Positions 25,741 through 34,849 of a stretch of 64,000 bases of DNA are shown in pieces; within the stretch, counting starts at the first letter, position 1, and every line of letters starts with the position of its first letter. A program made the position numbers and the translations under genes. Source of the stretch: JAFDZW01 sp035632315 (GTDB taxonomy: Bacteria > Bacteroidota > Ignavibacteria > Palsa-1295); NCBI GenBank assembly GCA_035632315.1, contig DASQGZ010000033.1, positions 1 to 64,000 on the forward strand, read 5' to 3'. The notes under the pieces are model-generated. The model was not told the DNA's origin and made no database searches. It worked only from the letters and a program-made list of their open reading frames with translations.

Positions 25741-28623
25741 TTAGTGTGCATCGAACCACGTTTTTCCGAACCCCGAATCCACTTCCATTTTTACATCCAT
25801 TGGCAGCGCATTTTGCATGCGGTACTCAACTAATTCTTGCAGGTCTTTTTTCTCGTCCGGATGCACATCGAAGACGAGTTCGTCGTGAACTTGCATGATC
25901 ATAACCGACTTCATTGATGTGCGTTCGAGTTCGCGTTGAATGTTTATCATTGCAAGTTTTATCATCTCCGCTGCAGTGCCTTGCACCGGCATATTGATCG
26001 CAGCGCGCTCGTCGGCAGCGCGGACAGCGGCGTTCGCGGCGTTGATATTTGTCATGTGGCGGCGCCTGCCGAGCAGTGTCTCGACGTACCCATTCTTTTT
26101 TGCAAAAGCGATCGTCGAGTCGATAAAATCCTTGATCGCCGGGAATGCAGCAAAATAATTTCTGATGATCTCTGAACCTTCTTTCTGTGTGATATTCAAG
26201 CGTGTTGCCAACCCAAATGCACCGATGCCGTACATAATGCCATAGTTCACTTCTTTTGCTTTGCGTCGCATATCACGATTAACGGATTCGGTTTTAACAC
26301 CGAATACACGAGCAGCCGTTTGTGTATGAATATCTTCTTCGTTTGCAAATGCACGAATAAGTCCTTCCTCTTTTGCCATGTGTGCGACAATACGAAGTTC
26401 GATCTGCGAGTAATCGGCAGAAAATATCTGACCGTTCTTAAATCTGGAAACGAATGCCTTGCGAAGGCCGCGGCCAATATCCGTTCGTACCGGGATATTC
26501 TGCAGGTTCGGTTCGTTCGACGAGAGTCGTCCGGTCGCTGCGACCGCTTGATTATACGTTGTATGGATGAGCCCGGTGTTTGGATTCACAAGCGTCGGCA
26601 ACACATCGACATACGTACTGCGAAGCTTTTGGTATTGCCGATAGTTCAGGATTTCTTCGGCGATCGGATGATGCGCTTTGAGTTGATCGAGAACTTGTGC
26701 ATCGGTCGAGAAGCCGGTCTTTGTTTTTTTGATCGTCGGCAATCCCATTTTTTTAAAGAGGATATCGCCGAGTTGTTTTGGCGAATCGATATTAAATTCT
26801 CCGCCGGCATGTTTCCATATTGATTTGCAGGTATTCTCTGTATCGCGCTCAAGTTCTTTGCTGACCTCACCAAGCAGTTTTGTATCGATCTTTACGCCGT
26901 TAAATTCAACGGACGTGAGTACATCGATCAGCGGGAATTCGATATAACCTGCGACGCGCTGAAGTTTCTCGCTTTCGATCTTTTTTTTGATCACACGCTT
27001 GAGCTGCAGCGTAATATCCGCATCTTCGGCTCCGTATTCAGCTAATTGATCTGTATCAAGACCTGACATGACTTCGAACGAATGCTGCTTTTTGAATTTG
27101 CCGGCAACATCGCTCAATGCAACCGGTTCATAGTTCAAATATTTTATCGAAAGATCGTCCATTGATTGCAAGCCTTCCGATTGCAGGAGGCTTTCGGCGA
27201 TCATCGTATCGAAAACGATCGGACGAAGCTTAATGCCATATCTTCGCAGCACGAGTGCATCGTATTTGATATTCTGCCCGACCTTATTGATCTTCTGGCT
27301 TTCGAGTATCGGTTTGATCGTTTCGAATACTTCGTTAATATCGAGTCCGCTGTTAAGTGCATTTTTTTCAGCCGGAGCACCTTTCGCGCTTTCGCCAAAC
27401 AAAGAGCTTTGCTCTTTTGCGAGAGAGGCGTCAACTCTGATCGGAATATAATATGCTTCTTTCGGCGTCATTGAAAACGAAATGCCGATCGGGATCGCAA
27501 GCATTGCCGTGGCAGATGTTGTTTCAAGATCGACGCAGATCTCCTTCGCCATCTTTAGTTTTGCGACAAGCTGTTTAATATCTTTGACGGAAGTGATCGT
27601 CTCATACGAATGCTTCACGGATCTGATATTCTGTGTTTTTTCCGAGCGAGGCTCTGCTTTTTCTTCATCATCTTTTTTCGGCGACTCTTCAGGTGCATCA
27701 AGCGGGAGTTCGGGAGTGCTGCTTCCGAAGAATATTTTTTCTTCCGCGTGAAGCTTTGCCAGTAATTGTTTGAAACCGAGGTCTTTGAGCATTGCTTCGA
27801 CCTTGCGAAAATCCGGCGACTTCGTGTATTCCAGATCTTTCAACTTCATCGGAAGTGGGACATCGAGCTTGATCGTCGCCAGTTCGCGCGACATAAACGC
27901 ATTAGCTTTATCGTTAGTCAGTTTTTCTTTGAGTGCTTTCTTTTCGATCTTGGCAAGATTTTTATAGATGCCTTCGAGCGATTCGTATTCCTGAATCAGC
28001 GGCGTCGCTGTTTTTTCTCCGACGCCCTTAATGCCCGGGATATTATCGCTCGTATCGCCGACGAGAGCAAGATAGTCGATAAATTGATCGGGCCGCAGAC
28101 CGTATTTTGCTTTCACCGCTTCTTCATCCATCAATTCATGCGTCGTCGAATCTTTCGGCCGTAACAGTTTTACATGCTTGGTCACGAGTTGGCAATAATC
28201 TTTATCCGGGGTGATGATTAGCGTCTCCATCTTGTTCTTGTCGGCTTCATGCGCGAGCGTGCCGATAATGTCGTCAGCCTCGTAGCCCGGAAGTTCGAGC
28301 TGCGGAATGTTGTATGCCTTCGTCAGTTCTTTTATTTGGCTGATCTGCGGGATCATATCGTCAGGCATTGCCTGGCGGGTCGCTTTGTATGGCTTGTACA
28401 TTTTGTGACGAAATGTCGGTGCGGCGGTGTCAAATGCAACAGCGGCATAATCCGGCTTATGGAGTTCCAATGCTTGGTGCAGCGCATTGATGAAGCCGAA
28501 AACGGCGCTGGTATTTTCGCCTTTTGCATTGGTCAGCGGACGCGAGATAAATGCAAAATAGGCGCGGTAGGCGATCGCCATACCGTCGAACATCACGAGC
28601 AAAGGGGTTTTACGTTCCGACAT
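25741..28623 (-). CDS. polA: DNA polymerase I with intact 3'-5' exonuclease domain
   Basis: About 960 residues from ATG 28623 (MSERKTPLLVMFDG). A 5'-nuclease domain (residues about 1-290) has the ELPGYEADDIIGTLA and ITPDKDYCQLV motifs. The 3'-5' exonuclease (about 330-550) keeps the acidic motifs DLET, NIKYDALVL and YGAEDADIT, so proofreading should be active; many Pol I enzymes have lost it. The polymerase domain shows DYSQIELRIVAH, RRKAKEVNYGIMYGIGAFGLA and QVHDELVFDVH. Convergent with the cyclo-ligase gene; divergent from the MtnX-like gene. On the minus strand a TATCTTTG box (28661-28654) lies about 30 bases before the start. Confidence 0.95.
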   Translation of the reverse strand: MSERKTPLLVMFDGMAIAYRAYFAFISRPLTNAKGENTSAVFGFINALHQALELHKPDYAAVAFDTAAPTFRHKMYKPYKATRQAMPDDMIPQISQIKELTKAYNIPQLELPGYEADDIIGTLAHEADKNKMETLIITPDKDYCQLVTKHVKLLRPKDSTTHELMDEEAVKAKYGLRPDQFIDYLALVGDTSDNIPGIKGVGEKTATPLIQEYESLEGIYKNLAKIEKKALKEKLTNDKANAFMSRELATIKLDVPLPMKLKDLEYTKSPDFRKVEAMLKDLGFKQLLAKLHAEEKIFFGSSTPELPLDAPEESPKKDDEEKAEPRSEKTQNIRSVKHSYETITSVKDIKQLVAKLKMAKEICVDLETTSATAMLAIPIGISFSMTPKEAYYIPIRVDASLAKEQSSLFGESAKGAPAEKNALNSGLDINEVFETIKPILESQKINKVGQNIKYDALVLRRYGIKLRPIVFDTMIAESLLQSEGLQSMDDLSIKYLNYEPVALSDVAGKFKKQHSFEVMSGLDTDQLAEYGAEDADITLQLKRVIKKKIESEKLQRVAGYIEFPLIDVLTSVEFNGVKIDTKLLGEVSKELERDTENTCKSIWKHAGGEFNIDSPKQLGDILFKKMGLPTIKKTKTGFSTDAQVLDQLKAHHPIAEEILNYRQYQKLRSTYVDVLPTLVNPNTGLIHTTYNQAVAATGRLSSNEPNLQNIPVRTDIGRGLRKAFVSRFKNGQIFSADYSQIELRIVAHMAKEEGLIRAFANEEDIHTQTAARVFGVKTESVNRDMRRKAKEVNYGIMYGIGAFGLATRLNITQKEGSEIIRNYFAAFPAIKDFIDSTIAFAKKNGYVETLLGRRRHMTNINAANAAVRAADERAAINMPVQGTAAEMIKLAMINIQRELERTSMKSVMIMQVHDELVFDVHPDEKKDLQELVEYRMQNALPMDVKMEVDSGFGKTWFDAH

Positions 28624-28669
28624 CAGAGTAAGTAAAATAGAATGTTTTGCTAACAAAGATACTGTAGAA

Positions 28670-29374
28670 ATGTATCACGTTTATTGCGATTTCGATGCGA
28701 CCGTTACGGTCAATGACGTTTGGGATATTCTCTTTAAGCATTTCGGCGATCCGAAGGCGTTTACCGTGTGGCAAAAATTCAATACGCGTGAATATACCGC
28801 TGCCGAGTGCATTGCAGAAGCATGCGCAACAGTCCGCAACGTGGATCCGCGTAGAATGAGTGAAGTATTTACCCTGCAAGAAATTCGTTCCGGTTTCAGC
28901 GAGTTTGCAGAATTCTGTGAAGAGAAAAACATCGCACTCACCATCGTCAGCGACGGATTTAGTTTATACATACGTCCGATCCTTGAACACAATAGTCTTA
29001 ACATCTCATTTCACGCGAATACGATCGAACTAACGAATGACGGATCGCTTTCGGTCGAGTTTACGAACGGCCGTGAATCGTGCTGGCGATGCGGATCATG
29101 CAAGTGCTCTGCGATCACAACGACATCTGCCGATGAAGATACGATCGTCTATATCGGTGACGGATATTCGGACCATTGCCCGGTCGAAATATCCGATGTT
29201 ATCTTCGCAAGGGATATGCTTCGGAGTTTTTGCTCGACGCACGGAATTCCGTATCATCCGTTCGAGGATTTTCATACAGTCAAAGAGATATTACAGATAT
29301 ATTTGACCGAGCGGCCGAAATATAAACGGTTAGAGGCATCGAAAAATAGAAAAAAATTATATGTAATCGAATGA
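28670..29374 (+). CDS. MtnX-like HAD-superfamily phosphatase
   Basis: A 234-residue HAD phosphatase. The nucleophile motif is YCDFDATVTVND, where the usual Gly after DFD is Ala; motif II is in TIVSDGFSLY and motif III/IV in VYIGDGYSDHCPV. A cysteine-rich segment, CWRCGSCKC, is common in MtnX-like proteins and resembles a zinc site. MtnX dephosphorylates a methylthiopentenyl phosphate in methionine salvage; the rest of that pathway is not in the window, so the substrate is uncertain. Confidence 0.8.
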   Translation: MYHVYCDFDATVTVNDVWDILFKHFGDPKAFTVWQKFNTREYTAAECIAEACATVRNVDPRRMSEVFTLQEIRSGFSEFAEFCEEKNIALTIVSDGFSLYIRPILEHNSLNISFHANTIELTNDGSLSVEFTNGRESCWRCGSCKCSAITTTSADEDTIVYIGDGYSDHCPVEISDVIFARDMLRSFCSTHGIPYHPFEDFHTVKEILQIYLTERPKYKRLEASKNRKKLYVIE

Positions 29375-30111
29375 TGCACATTGTTCCCGAGATCTTTCGC
29401 TGTTTTCCTGAGATCATTGCCGCACAAAGCACGCGTGAAGGTGGCGTCTCGCCAATGCCGCTGGGACTGAATCTTTCAAATCATGTCGGTGATGACCCGG
29501 CAAATGTTGCTGAAAATAGAAAACGATTTTATGCCGAGATCGGTGTTCCGGCAGACGCGCAATTTGTCTATCAAAATCAAATCCATAGTGGCAATGTGAA
29601 TGTTGTCCAGGGCGGTGAAGGTGTCGTACCGAACTCCGATGCACTGGTAACGAGCGAGCAAAATACATTTCTGGTTGTCAGTATAGCCGATTGCACTCCG
29701 ATATTATTGTATGATCCTGTTGCAAAGATCGTCGCTGCTGTTCACGCCGGTTGGCGAGGGACGGAGCAGCTCGTTACAGTAAACGCTGTTCGCGCGATGG
29801 CAGCTCTTGGCGCAAGACCTGAAAGAATCTATGCATTCATCGGTGCATCTGCTTCGGGAGAACATTACGAAGTCGGCGCAGAGGTCGCAACGCTCTTCGA
29901 GAAAAACCACTACACCGAACTTCCGAACGGAAAGTGTTTGCTCGATATTAAGAAAGCCAACCGCGATCAGTTACTGATTGCCGGATTGCCGCTCGGACAA
30001 ATAGAAATTAACCCCCGCTGCACGATCACCGATGACGCGCTGCACTCGTACCGCCGTGACGGAAAACGATCGGGAAGAATGTTTGCGGTAATCGGGAAGA
30101 AAGAATTTTGA
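29371..30111 (+). CDS. pgeF: peptidoglycan editing factor PgeF (YfiH/DUF152 family)
   Basis: A 246-residue protein of the copper/zinc-binding YfiH family. Key segments are STREGGVSP, QNQIHSGNVNVV (His ligand), SIADCTPILLYDP (Cys ligand) and AAVHAGWRGT (His ligand). PgeF removes misincorporated L-Ser from peptidoglycan stem peptides in the cytoplasm. The start ATG overlaps the preceding stop, so it is translationally coupled to the MtnX-like gene. The last two codons fall inside a 27-bp inverted repeat. Confidence 0.88.
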   Translation: MMHIVPEIFRCFPEIIAAQSTREGGVSPMPLGLNLSNHVGDDPANVAENRKRFYAEIGVPADAQFVYQNQIHSGNVNVVQGGEGVVPNSDALVTSEQNTFLVVSIADCTPILLYDPVAKIVAAVHAGWRGTEQLVTVNAVRAMAALGARPERIYAFIGASASGEHYEVGAEVATLFEKNHYTELPNGKCLLDIKKANRDQLLIAGLPLGQIEINPRCTITDDALHSYRRDGKRSGRMFAVIGKKEF

Positions 30112-30165
30112 GTTTTGAATTTTGAATTAACGAAACCCTAATTCAAAATTCAAAACTCAAAATTC
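30103..30165. repeat. perfect 27-bp inverted repeat at a convergent gene junction
   Basis: Left arm 30103-30129 and right arm 30139-30165 are exact reverse complements, built of the ttgaatttt unit; the loop is acgaaaccc. The left arm includes the stop of pgeF. It sits between convergent pgeF and the TldD-like operon and would form a long hairpin in either transcript, so it may serve as a bidirectional terminator. Confidence 0.75.
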
Positions 30166-30172
30166 CCAACCC

Positions 30173-32080
30173 TTACGGTTTATCAACGATCGGTTTGATC
30201 GGAAAGGCTTGCGACTGTTTTTTACGAACTTCAAGCTCCGGCACGAGCACAGCGTTCGGAGCGACCAGTGTCCCGGGGACCTTGCTTGCAAACCCGAACA
30301 GCCCGCTTCCTGCACCTGCTGCAAGCTGGACATTGCGGATGCTCGTCTCTTTCGAAAATTGTAATTCTTTCAGATCGCGCACAGCAGGGAAGTTGATCTC
30401 GATGCCGCGCACGAGTTCTTCGCGGCCGTCGGGATATATCTTATACGCGAGAGCCGGCTGGAGCGCTTTGCCGTTGGCCATAATATCGCCGACATTACTG
30501 AGCCCTTCTGAAAAATTTAAAAGTCCTTGCTGCATCGACCGAACGACGATGGCAAATGTATAGCCGTCGTCTTTTGCAAGCTTGAACATTTGCTGCCGAA
30601 GTTCGGATGTCTTCTTTGCTTTTGAATCGGTGATCTCCACGATGCCCGCGCCGGCAATATCCCCGTCAACACCCCCTGCCGAAGGCCGCGCATGGCCGTT
30701 CGATTCTTTTACTTCTTTTGTTGGTGTCCGGTTCATATACATCGTTTTCAAAATGCCGTCTTTCACAAGTTCGAGCCGCTTCGGGACAACGCCCTCTTCG
30801 TCGATCTGATATCTGCCGAGCGCTTTGGTAAGCATTGCAGACGGCTTTTCCGAAGGTGGATTGGGGTCGTCTATGACCGTCACTGTCGAAGGGAGCACCC
30901 TCGTGTCGAGTTTTTTCTGGAATGTCGCGCCTTTTGATGTTGCCATAAAAAAGACATCGCCGCCGCCGAGAACGTCTTCGCGTTTTGCAGAAAATTTCGA
31001 GACGATCTGCTCGGAAAGAAAATCGGTCTCGGCCTGATCTTCGAACAGCACCGGGCCGGAATATTCTTTATCGTCATATTTTTTCGATGCAGCAAGCGCA
31101 ACAAGATTTTTCGCAAGTTTTTCTGCGCGCTCCGCAAGTACTTCTGCCGATGGCAGATTTGCAGGCGATGTTTCAGAGACGGTGAATGCTAGCGATAACG
31201 GCTCACCATCGTCTTGTGCCTGCGATGTTGCCTGTACCGTCAGGTCGCATTCTGTCTGCGGTGTGCGCGTATGCGTCCCTTCGGAATTCAGTAACATACT
31301 ATACGTATTATTATACGTCAGCGTCACACTGCAATTTTGAATTTGTTTATATTGAACAAAAATATTTGAGATACTACGCACAAGTGATTCGAGAGCAGTC
31401 CGGCTGGGATTATACTGAGCCGACGGTACGAGGACTTCGGCTTTCGGAGCTTGCGAAAAATCTGGAAGATTCTTATCTTCGTCGGAAAGCTGTTTGCGTT
31501 CGAGCGCAGCTTTCTTTTTTGTGAATGTTTCGTTCGCTTCTTTGAACAGATTGTCGGTCGCAAGCCAGAATGCACGGCGTGTGACATTATAATCATCATC
31601 GAGCGGCAAGTTCTGGTCGATCTGCGCGCCGCCTCCGCCAAAAATATTCGAGCCGTCGCTGAAATTCTCGTCGTTGAATTTATAATTATTGACGAGCAAG
31701 CGAAGATTGAGCGTCCGCGAGTGGTTCTCGCTCGAGCGCGTCAGCGCGCCGAACGATGCGCCGATGTCGAGATGCTCGTTATCATTGACGGTATATGAAA
31801 CAAAGAACGGATCGATCAGCCCGGCAAGATGCAATTTATCTTTCGAGCGCTGCAACTCATCCTTCATTGCCCCTTCAAGCGTCGCAATTGTCTTATCGCT
31901 CATTCGTTGTGCGACAGATGTACCGGCAACGAACAACACAGATGTCATTGCGAGGAGTCGCACAGCGACGACGAAGCAATCTAAAATATTGAATGTGGGA
32001 ACAATCGTCAGGATATTAGATTGCTTCGCTCCCGTTGGTCGCTCGCAATGACATCCTTGGAGATTCATATTTTCTTTCAT
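30173..32080 (-). CDS. TldD/PmbA-like protein without metal motif (TldE-like), exported
   Basis: About 635 residues, read 7 bases after the TldD-like gene. The TldD/PmbA fold is recognisable (ESNGHARPSAGGVDGDIAGAG; DGYTFAIVVRSMQQG; RGIEINFPAVRDLKELQF), but no HExxxH is present. It is probably the partner subunit, as TldE/PmbA is for TldD. The N-terminus is odd: residues 9-47 are encoded by a genomic palindromic repeat (31941-32055), and a hydrophobic stretch DCFVVAVRLLAMTSVLFVAGTSVAQ bridges repeat and gene and looks like the signal core. ATG 31948 is an alternative start but leaves only a 13-residue leader. Confidence 0.75.
   Translation of the reverse strand: MKENMNLQGCHCERPTGAKQSNILTIVPTFNILDCFVVAVRLLAMTSVLFVAGTSVAQRMSDKTIATLEGAMKDELQRSKDKLHLAGLIDPFFVSYTVNDNEHLDIGASFGALTRSSENHSRTLNLRLLVNNYKFNDENFSDGSNIFGGGGAQIDQNLPLDDDYNVTRRAFWLATDNLFKEANETFTKKKAALERKQLSDEDKNLPDFSQAPKAEVLVPSAQYNPSRTALESLVRSISNIFVQYKQIQNCSVTLTYNNTYSMLLNSEGTHTRTPQTECDLTVQATSQAQDDGEPLSLAFTVSETSPANLPSAEVLAERAEKLAKNLVALAASKKYDDKEYSGPVLFEDQAETDFLSEQIVSKFSAKREDVLGGGDVFFMATSKGATFQKKLDTRVLPSTVTVIDDPNPPSEKPSAMLTKALGRYQIDEEGVVPKRLELVKDGILKTMYMNRTPTKEVKESNGHARPSAGGVDGDIAGAGIVEITDSKAKKTSELRQQMFKLAKDDGYTFAIVVRSMQQGLLNFSEGLSNVGDIMANGKALQPALAYKIYPDGREELVRGIEINFPAVRDLKELQFSKETSIRNVQLAAGAGSGLFGFASKVPGTLVAPNAVLVPELEVRKKQSQAFPIKPIVDKP
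31941..32055. repeat. palindromic repeat element, copy A, inside a coding sequence
   Basis: Arms gatgtcattgcgag and ctcgcaatgacatc at the ends, and gaagcaatct / agattgcttc further in, form an imperfect palindrome of about 115 bp. Its sequence is a member of the same family as copy B at 34902-35008. It is fully open in the frame of the TldE-like gene. Confidence 0.8.
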
Positions 32081-32087
32081 AAAATTT

Positions 32088-33836
32088 TCAGTTGATCTTC
32101 ATCGACGGATTCTCCGCAGGCGCTGAGAGGATCGGCAAACGCTCCTGCGATTTTTCTTTTTTCTGTACTTCGATCTCGCGCACGAGCAAACTCGGCGCCG
32201 ATGCGCTCACCGGAACCCAGCCGGACTCTGCGCCGCAGATACCATTAAATGTTTCCGGTTTATCCGATGCCGCTAAAATTCGTTCGAATGTTGCGAGCGG
32301 CGTGCCGATCAAGTCAACACCGCGCACAAGTTCGTCCGGCCTGCCGTCGGCATAGACACGATAGACGAGAATCGGCAGCACATTAAACGAGTTCGGGATC
32401 GTGCGGCCTGTCAGCGTAAAGCCGCCTTCGACCTGCTGAAAATATAATCCGTACGGCTTGCCTTGCTTTTTACATTCGGTAATAAGCATTCTGCGAAGCG
32501 AATCTTCCGGGACAGATTGCGAAGCCGTGACGACCAGATTCGATTGCCGCGCGACAGGGCGTTTACCCGGTGATGAGCGCCCGTGTCCGTTCGATTCTTC
32601 GAAGCCTTCGATCGGGGAGCGACCCATCAGGAAATTCTTAAAAATTCCGTCATCGACGACATCGACGCGGCGGGCTTTCGTACCCTCATCGTCAAACTTG
32701 AAACAACCCATCAATTGCGTGCCGGCATATTTTTGCAAGAGCGGATCGAAATAGACCGAAAGAAACTTCGGCATTATTTGCTGACCGATCTTTTTCTTGA
32801 AGGTCTGGCCCTCATTCTCATTTTTCTGACGATGCCCCTCGACTCGGTGTCCGAAAATCTCGTGAAAGAACACGCCCGATGCACCGCCGGATAAGATCGC
32901 CGGTCCTGTATATGGATCGACAAGCGGGGCAACGCGCATCTTTTGCAGCGTCTCGAGCATATCTTTTGCATCGGCAAGCACCGCAGCATCGGAGGGAAGG
33001 TCTTCAGGCGTTGCTGCAAAATAACTTTTATACAGCGGCAATTCCATTCCGTCATCCGCCTTTGTCATCGCCTGTATCATCACGCGACAATAGATCTGGT
33101 TCGACGCCATTTCCGAGCCTTCGGTCGAAACGAAATACTTACGAACGATGCTCACGACGAGCGTCGCTTTGGCTTCGTAGATATTCGGTTGGTCACGAAA
33201 AATGGCAGAGTATGTCCGAAGTTTTTGCTCCCATGCGTCGCGGTTCTTAAAAAATACGTCCATCGAAACGGGAGGCTCGTATAAGTGCGCCGGGTCGCCG
33301 ACGGGCTTCGAGAAATCTGCCGAAGTATCTTCTTCTTCGACTTTAACGGTCTTATTCGTCCTAACCTGTTCGAGGCGCTCTTTCGCCGCTTTGTATGCGG
33401 CATCGGTTTCGCGCCAGAGCGAGATCTTCATCGCTTCGGGGTCGTTCTCGACAGGCGCCTGACGCGAGTTCGCCGCCGCAAATCCTCCGCCGCCAAAAAT
33501 ACCGCCTCCGCCGCGAATCTGGTGCGTATTATCGAGCTGGTAATCGCCGACGCGCAGATCGATCAGCAGCGTCCGATTTTTGGTATTTGTCGAGCGTTCG
33601 AGCGCCCCGAAGCTTGCGCTGATCGTGACGTTTTGGTCTTCGCCGAGGTTATAACTGATGAAATACGGCGCGACGGGCTGTGCCTTGAGCACCGCATATT
33701 CGCGATTAAGCTCATCGTGGAGCACTTTTATCAGGTTATCGCCTGTTTGCTGAGCAAGAGAAATAGACGGAATTGCAAAACCGGCAAAAACCAAAACCGG
33801 CAAAAAGAGACGTGTCGTCTGGCGGATATTGAGCAT
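32088..33836 (-). CDS. TldD-like metallopeptidase, exported
   Basis: A 582-residue protein with a clear signal peptide (LFLPVLVFAGFAIPSISLAQ). The TldD metal motif HEIFGHRVEGH (HExxxH) is intact within SGGASGVFFHEIFGH, and the C-terminal segment FEESNGHGRSSPGKRPVARQSNLVV and VRGVDLIG match the family. TldD with TldE normally is a cytosolic protease that processes small peptides and modified peptide precursors; here both members carry export signals, so they act in the periplasm or outside. First gene of the two-gene operon; divergent from a T9SS cargo gene. Confidence 0.87.
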   Translation of the reverse strand: MLNIRQTTRLFLPVLVFAGFAIPSISLAQQTGDNLIKVLHDELNREYAVLKAQPVAPYFISYNLGEDQNVTISASFGALERSTNTKNRTLLIDLRVGDYQLDNTHQIRGGGGIFGGGGFAAANSRQAPVENDPEAMKISLWRETDAAYKAAKERLEQVRTNKTVKVEEEDTSADFSKPVGDPAHLYEPPVSMDVFFKNRDAWEQKLRTYSAIFRDQPNIYEAKATLVVSIVRKYFVSTEGSEMASNQIYCRVMIQAMTKADDGMELPLYKSYFAATPEDLPSDAAVLADAKDMLETLQKMRVAPLVDPYTGPAILSGGASGVFFHEIFGHRVEGHRQKNENEGQTFKKKIGQQIMPKFLSVYFDPLLQKYAGTQLMGCFKFDDEGTKARRVDVVDDGIFKNFLMGRSPIEGFEESNGHGRSSPGKRPVARQSNLVVTASQSVPEDSLRRMLITECKKQGKPYGLYFQQVEGGFTLTGRTIPNSFNVLPILVYRVYADGRPDELVRGVDLIGTPLATFERILAASDKPETFNGICGAESGWVPVSASAPSLLVREIEVQKKEKSQERLPILSAPAENPSMKIN

Positions 33837-33893
33837 AGAGTTGTAGAAAAGAAAACGGAGAAAGAGGGTTCCTGTTTCAGGTTTTTATTTGAA

Positions 33894-33925
33894 TTTGGAG
33901 ATTAATTGTACGTTCGTTATATTTG
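33894..33925 (+). promoter_or_regulatory. Bacteroidota-type promoter (TTTG-N20-TAnnTTTG)
   Basis: TTTG at 33894-33897 and TATATTTG at 33918-33925 are 20 bases apart, matching the -33/-7 consensus of Bacteroidota housekeeping promoters. Transcription would begin near 33931, just before the ATG at 33939, supporting that start over the upstream TTG at 33906. Confidence 0.55.
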
Positions 33926-33938
33926 GACAAAGAAACCG

Positions 33939-34844
33939 ATGAGAAGTGCCTTAGTCATCATTTTACTCTTGATCACCTCAGCGAGTGGTCGGGCACAGAC
34001 GTCTGGTATAGATTCATGTCAACATTTGCAAGATCAATTCAGGGCAATCGCGCAAGGTAATAGTTATCAGGAAATGTATGATTCAGGCCAATATAACATT
34101 GAGCATTGTGCAAATGCTAATATCGTCCCTGAGATTTGGTTTGACTTTGGTACTGTCACCACTGGCTGTCAATACAAGAGCGACGACCCGAACCGTTGGC
34201 CGCCATATCGCGAGTGGCTGAAGAAAGTGTTATATCTGAACAAGGATACAAATTATTATTGCGAGGATGTGCAAGGAATTTTGGCGTGTTTTCAACATTT
34301 TAACGACCAATTTGGATATGACGATAACGGTGCACTGGCTGTTATTAAATTTCTCTTGGACTCCCATCGCTGTCTGAGCTTTGTGTATATGGAGAATTTG
34401 GGTCAGCTTTGGACGAACACACGCAATCTTCAATATCAGCACTGGAAAGACACGGTACGCGATCAACAGGCAACGCCATTTTCGCAGGATACGATCTTAC
34501 CATCACTTGAAGACCGCAATCTGCAAGTGCTTCGCGGACCGCAGTATCAGGCGGTCAAGGATGCGTTCACGCCTTCAAATGATAAAAAGATATTATATCT
34601 CGCGGCATCGGAGAATCCGTTCACGAGCGAGACGACACTGAAGTTCGGGCTTTCGGATGCGGAGTATATCAAGATAGAAATATACGATCTGCTCGGGAAT
34701 AAGCTCTACTCGGAGAATAAGCTTTCGGGCGAAGGGGCGAACGAATGGAAATTAGACGGCAGAGCATTGCCGCATGGTTCGATGTATGCACGGCTTTCGA
34801 CAATGGGCGCTGATGTGATGACGATCAAGTTGGTGAGGGAGTGA
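33939..34844 (+). CDS. exported protein with T9SS type A sorting domain
   Basis: About 301 residues from ATG 33939 (MRSALVIILLLITSASGRA signal). The N-terminal 200 residues have six or more cysteines (SCQHL, EHCANAN, TTGCQYK, YYCEDV, LACFQHF, HRCLSF) with many aromatic residues, suggesting a disulfide-bonded extracellular domain I do not recognise. The last 80 residues (ENPFTSETTLKFGL ... IYDLLGNKLYSE ... MYARLSTMGADVMTIKLV) are a T9SS type A sorting domain, predicting outer-membrane export and surface anchoring. Confidence 0.75.
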   Translation: MRSALVIILLLITSASGRAQTSGIDSCQHLQDQFRAIAQGNSYQEMYDSGQYNIEHCANANIVPEIWFDFGTVTTGCQYKSDDPNRWPPYREWLKKVLYLNKDTNYYCEDVQGILACFQHFNDQFGYDDNGALAVIKFLLDSHRCLSFVYMENLGQLWTNTRNLQYQHWKDTVRDQQATPFSQDTILPSLEDRNLQVLRGPQYQAVKDAFTPSNDKKILYLAASENPFTSETTLKFGLSDAEYIKIEIYDLLGNKLYSENKLSGEGANEWKLDGRALPHGSMYARLSTMGADVMTIKLVRE

Positions 34845-34849
34845 GTTGG

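Noticed and set aside
31948..32080. Treating the repeat-encoded N-terminus of the TldE-like protein as a mis-annotated start.
   Set aside because: The alternative ATG at 31948 leaves too short a leader, and the upstream ATG is placed 7 bases after the preceding gene, so the longer form is kept with a caveat.
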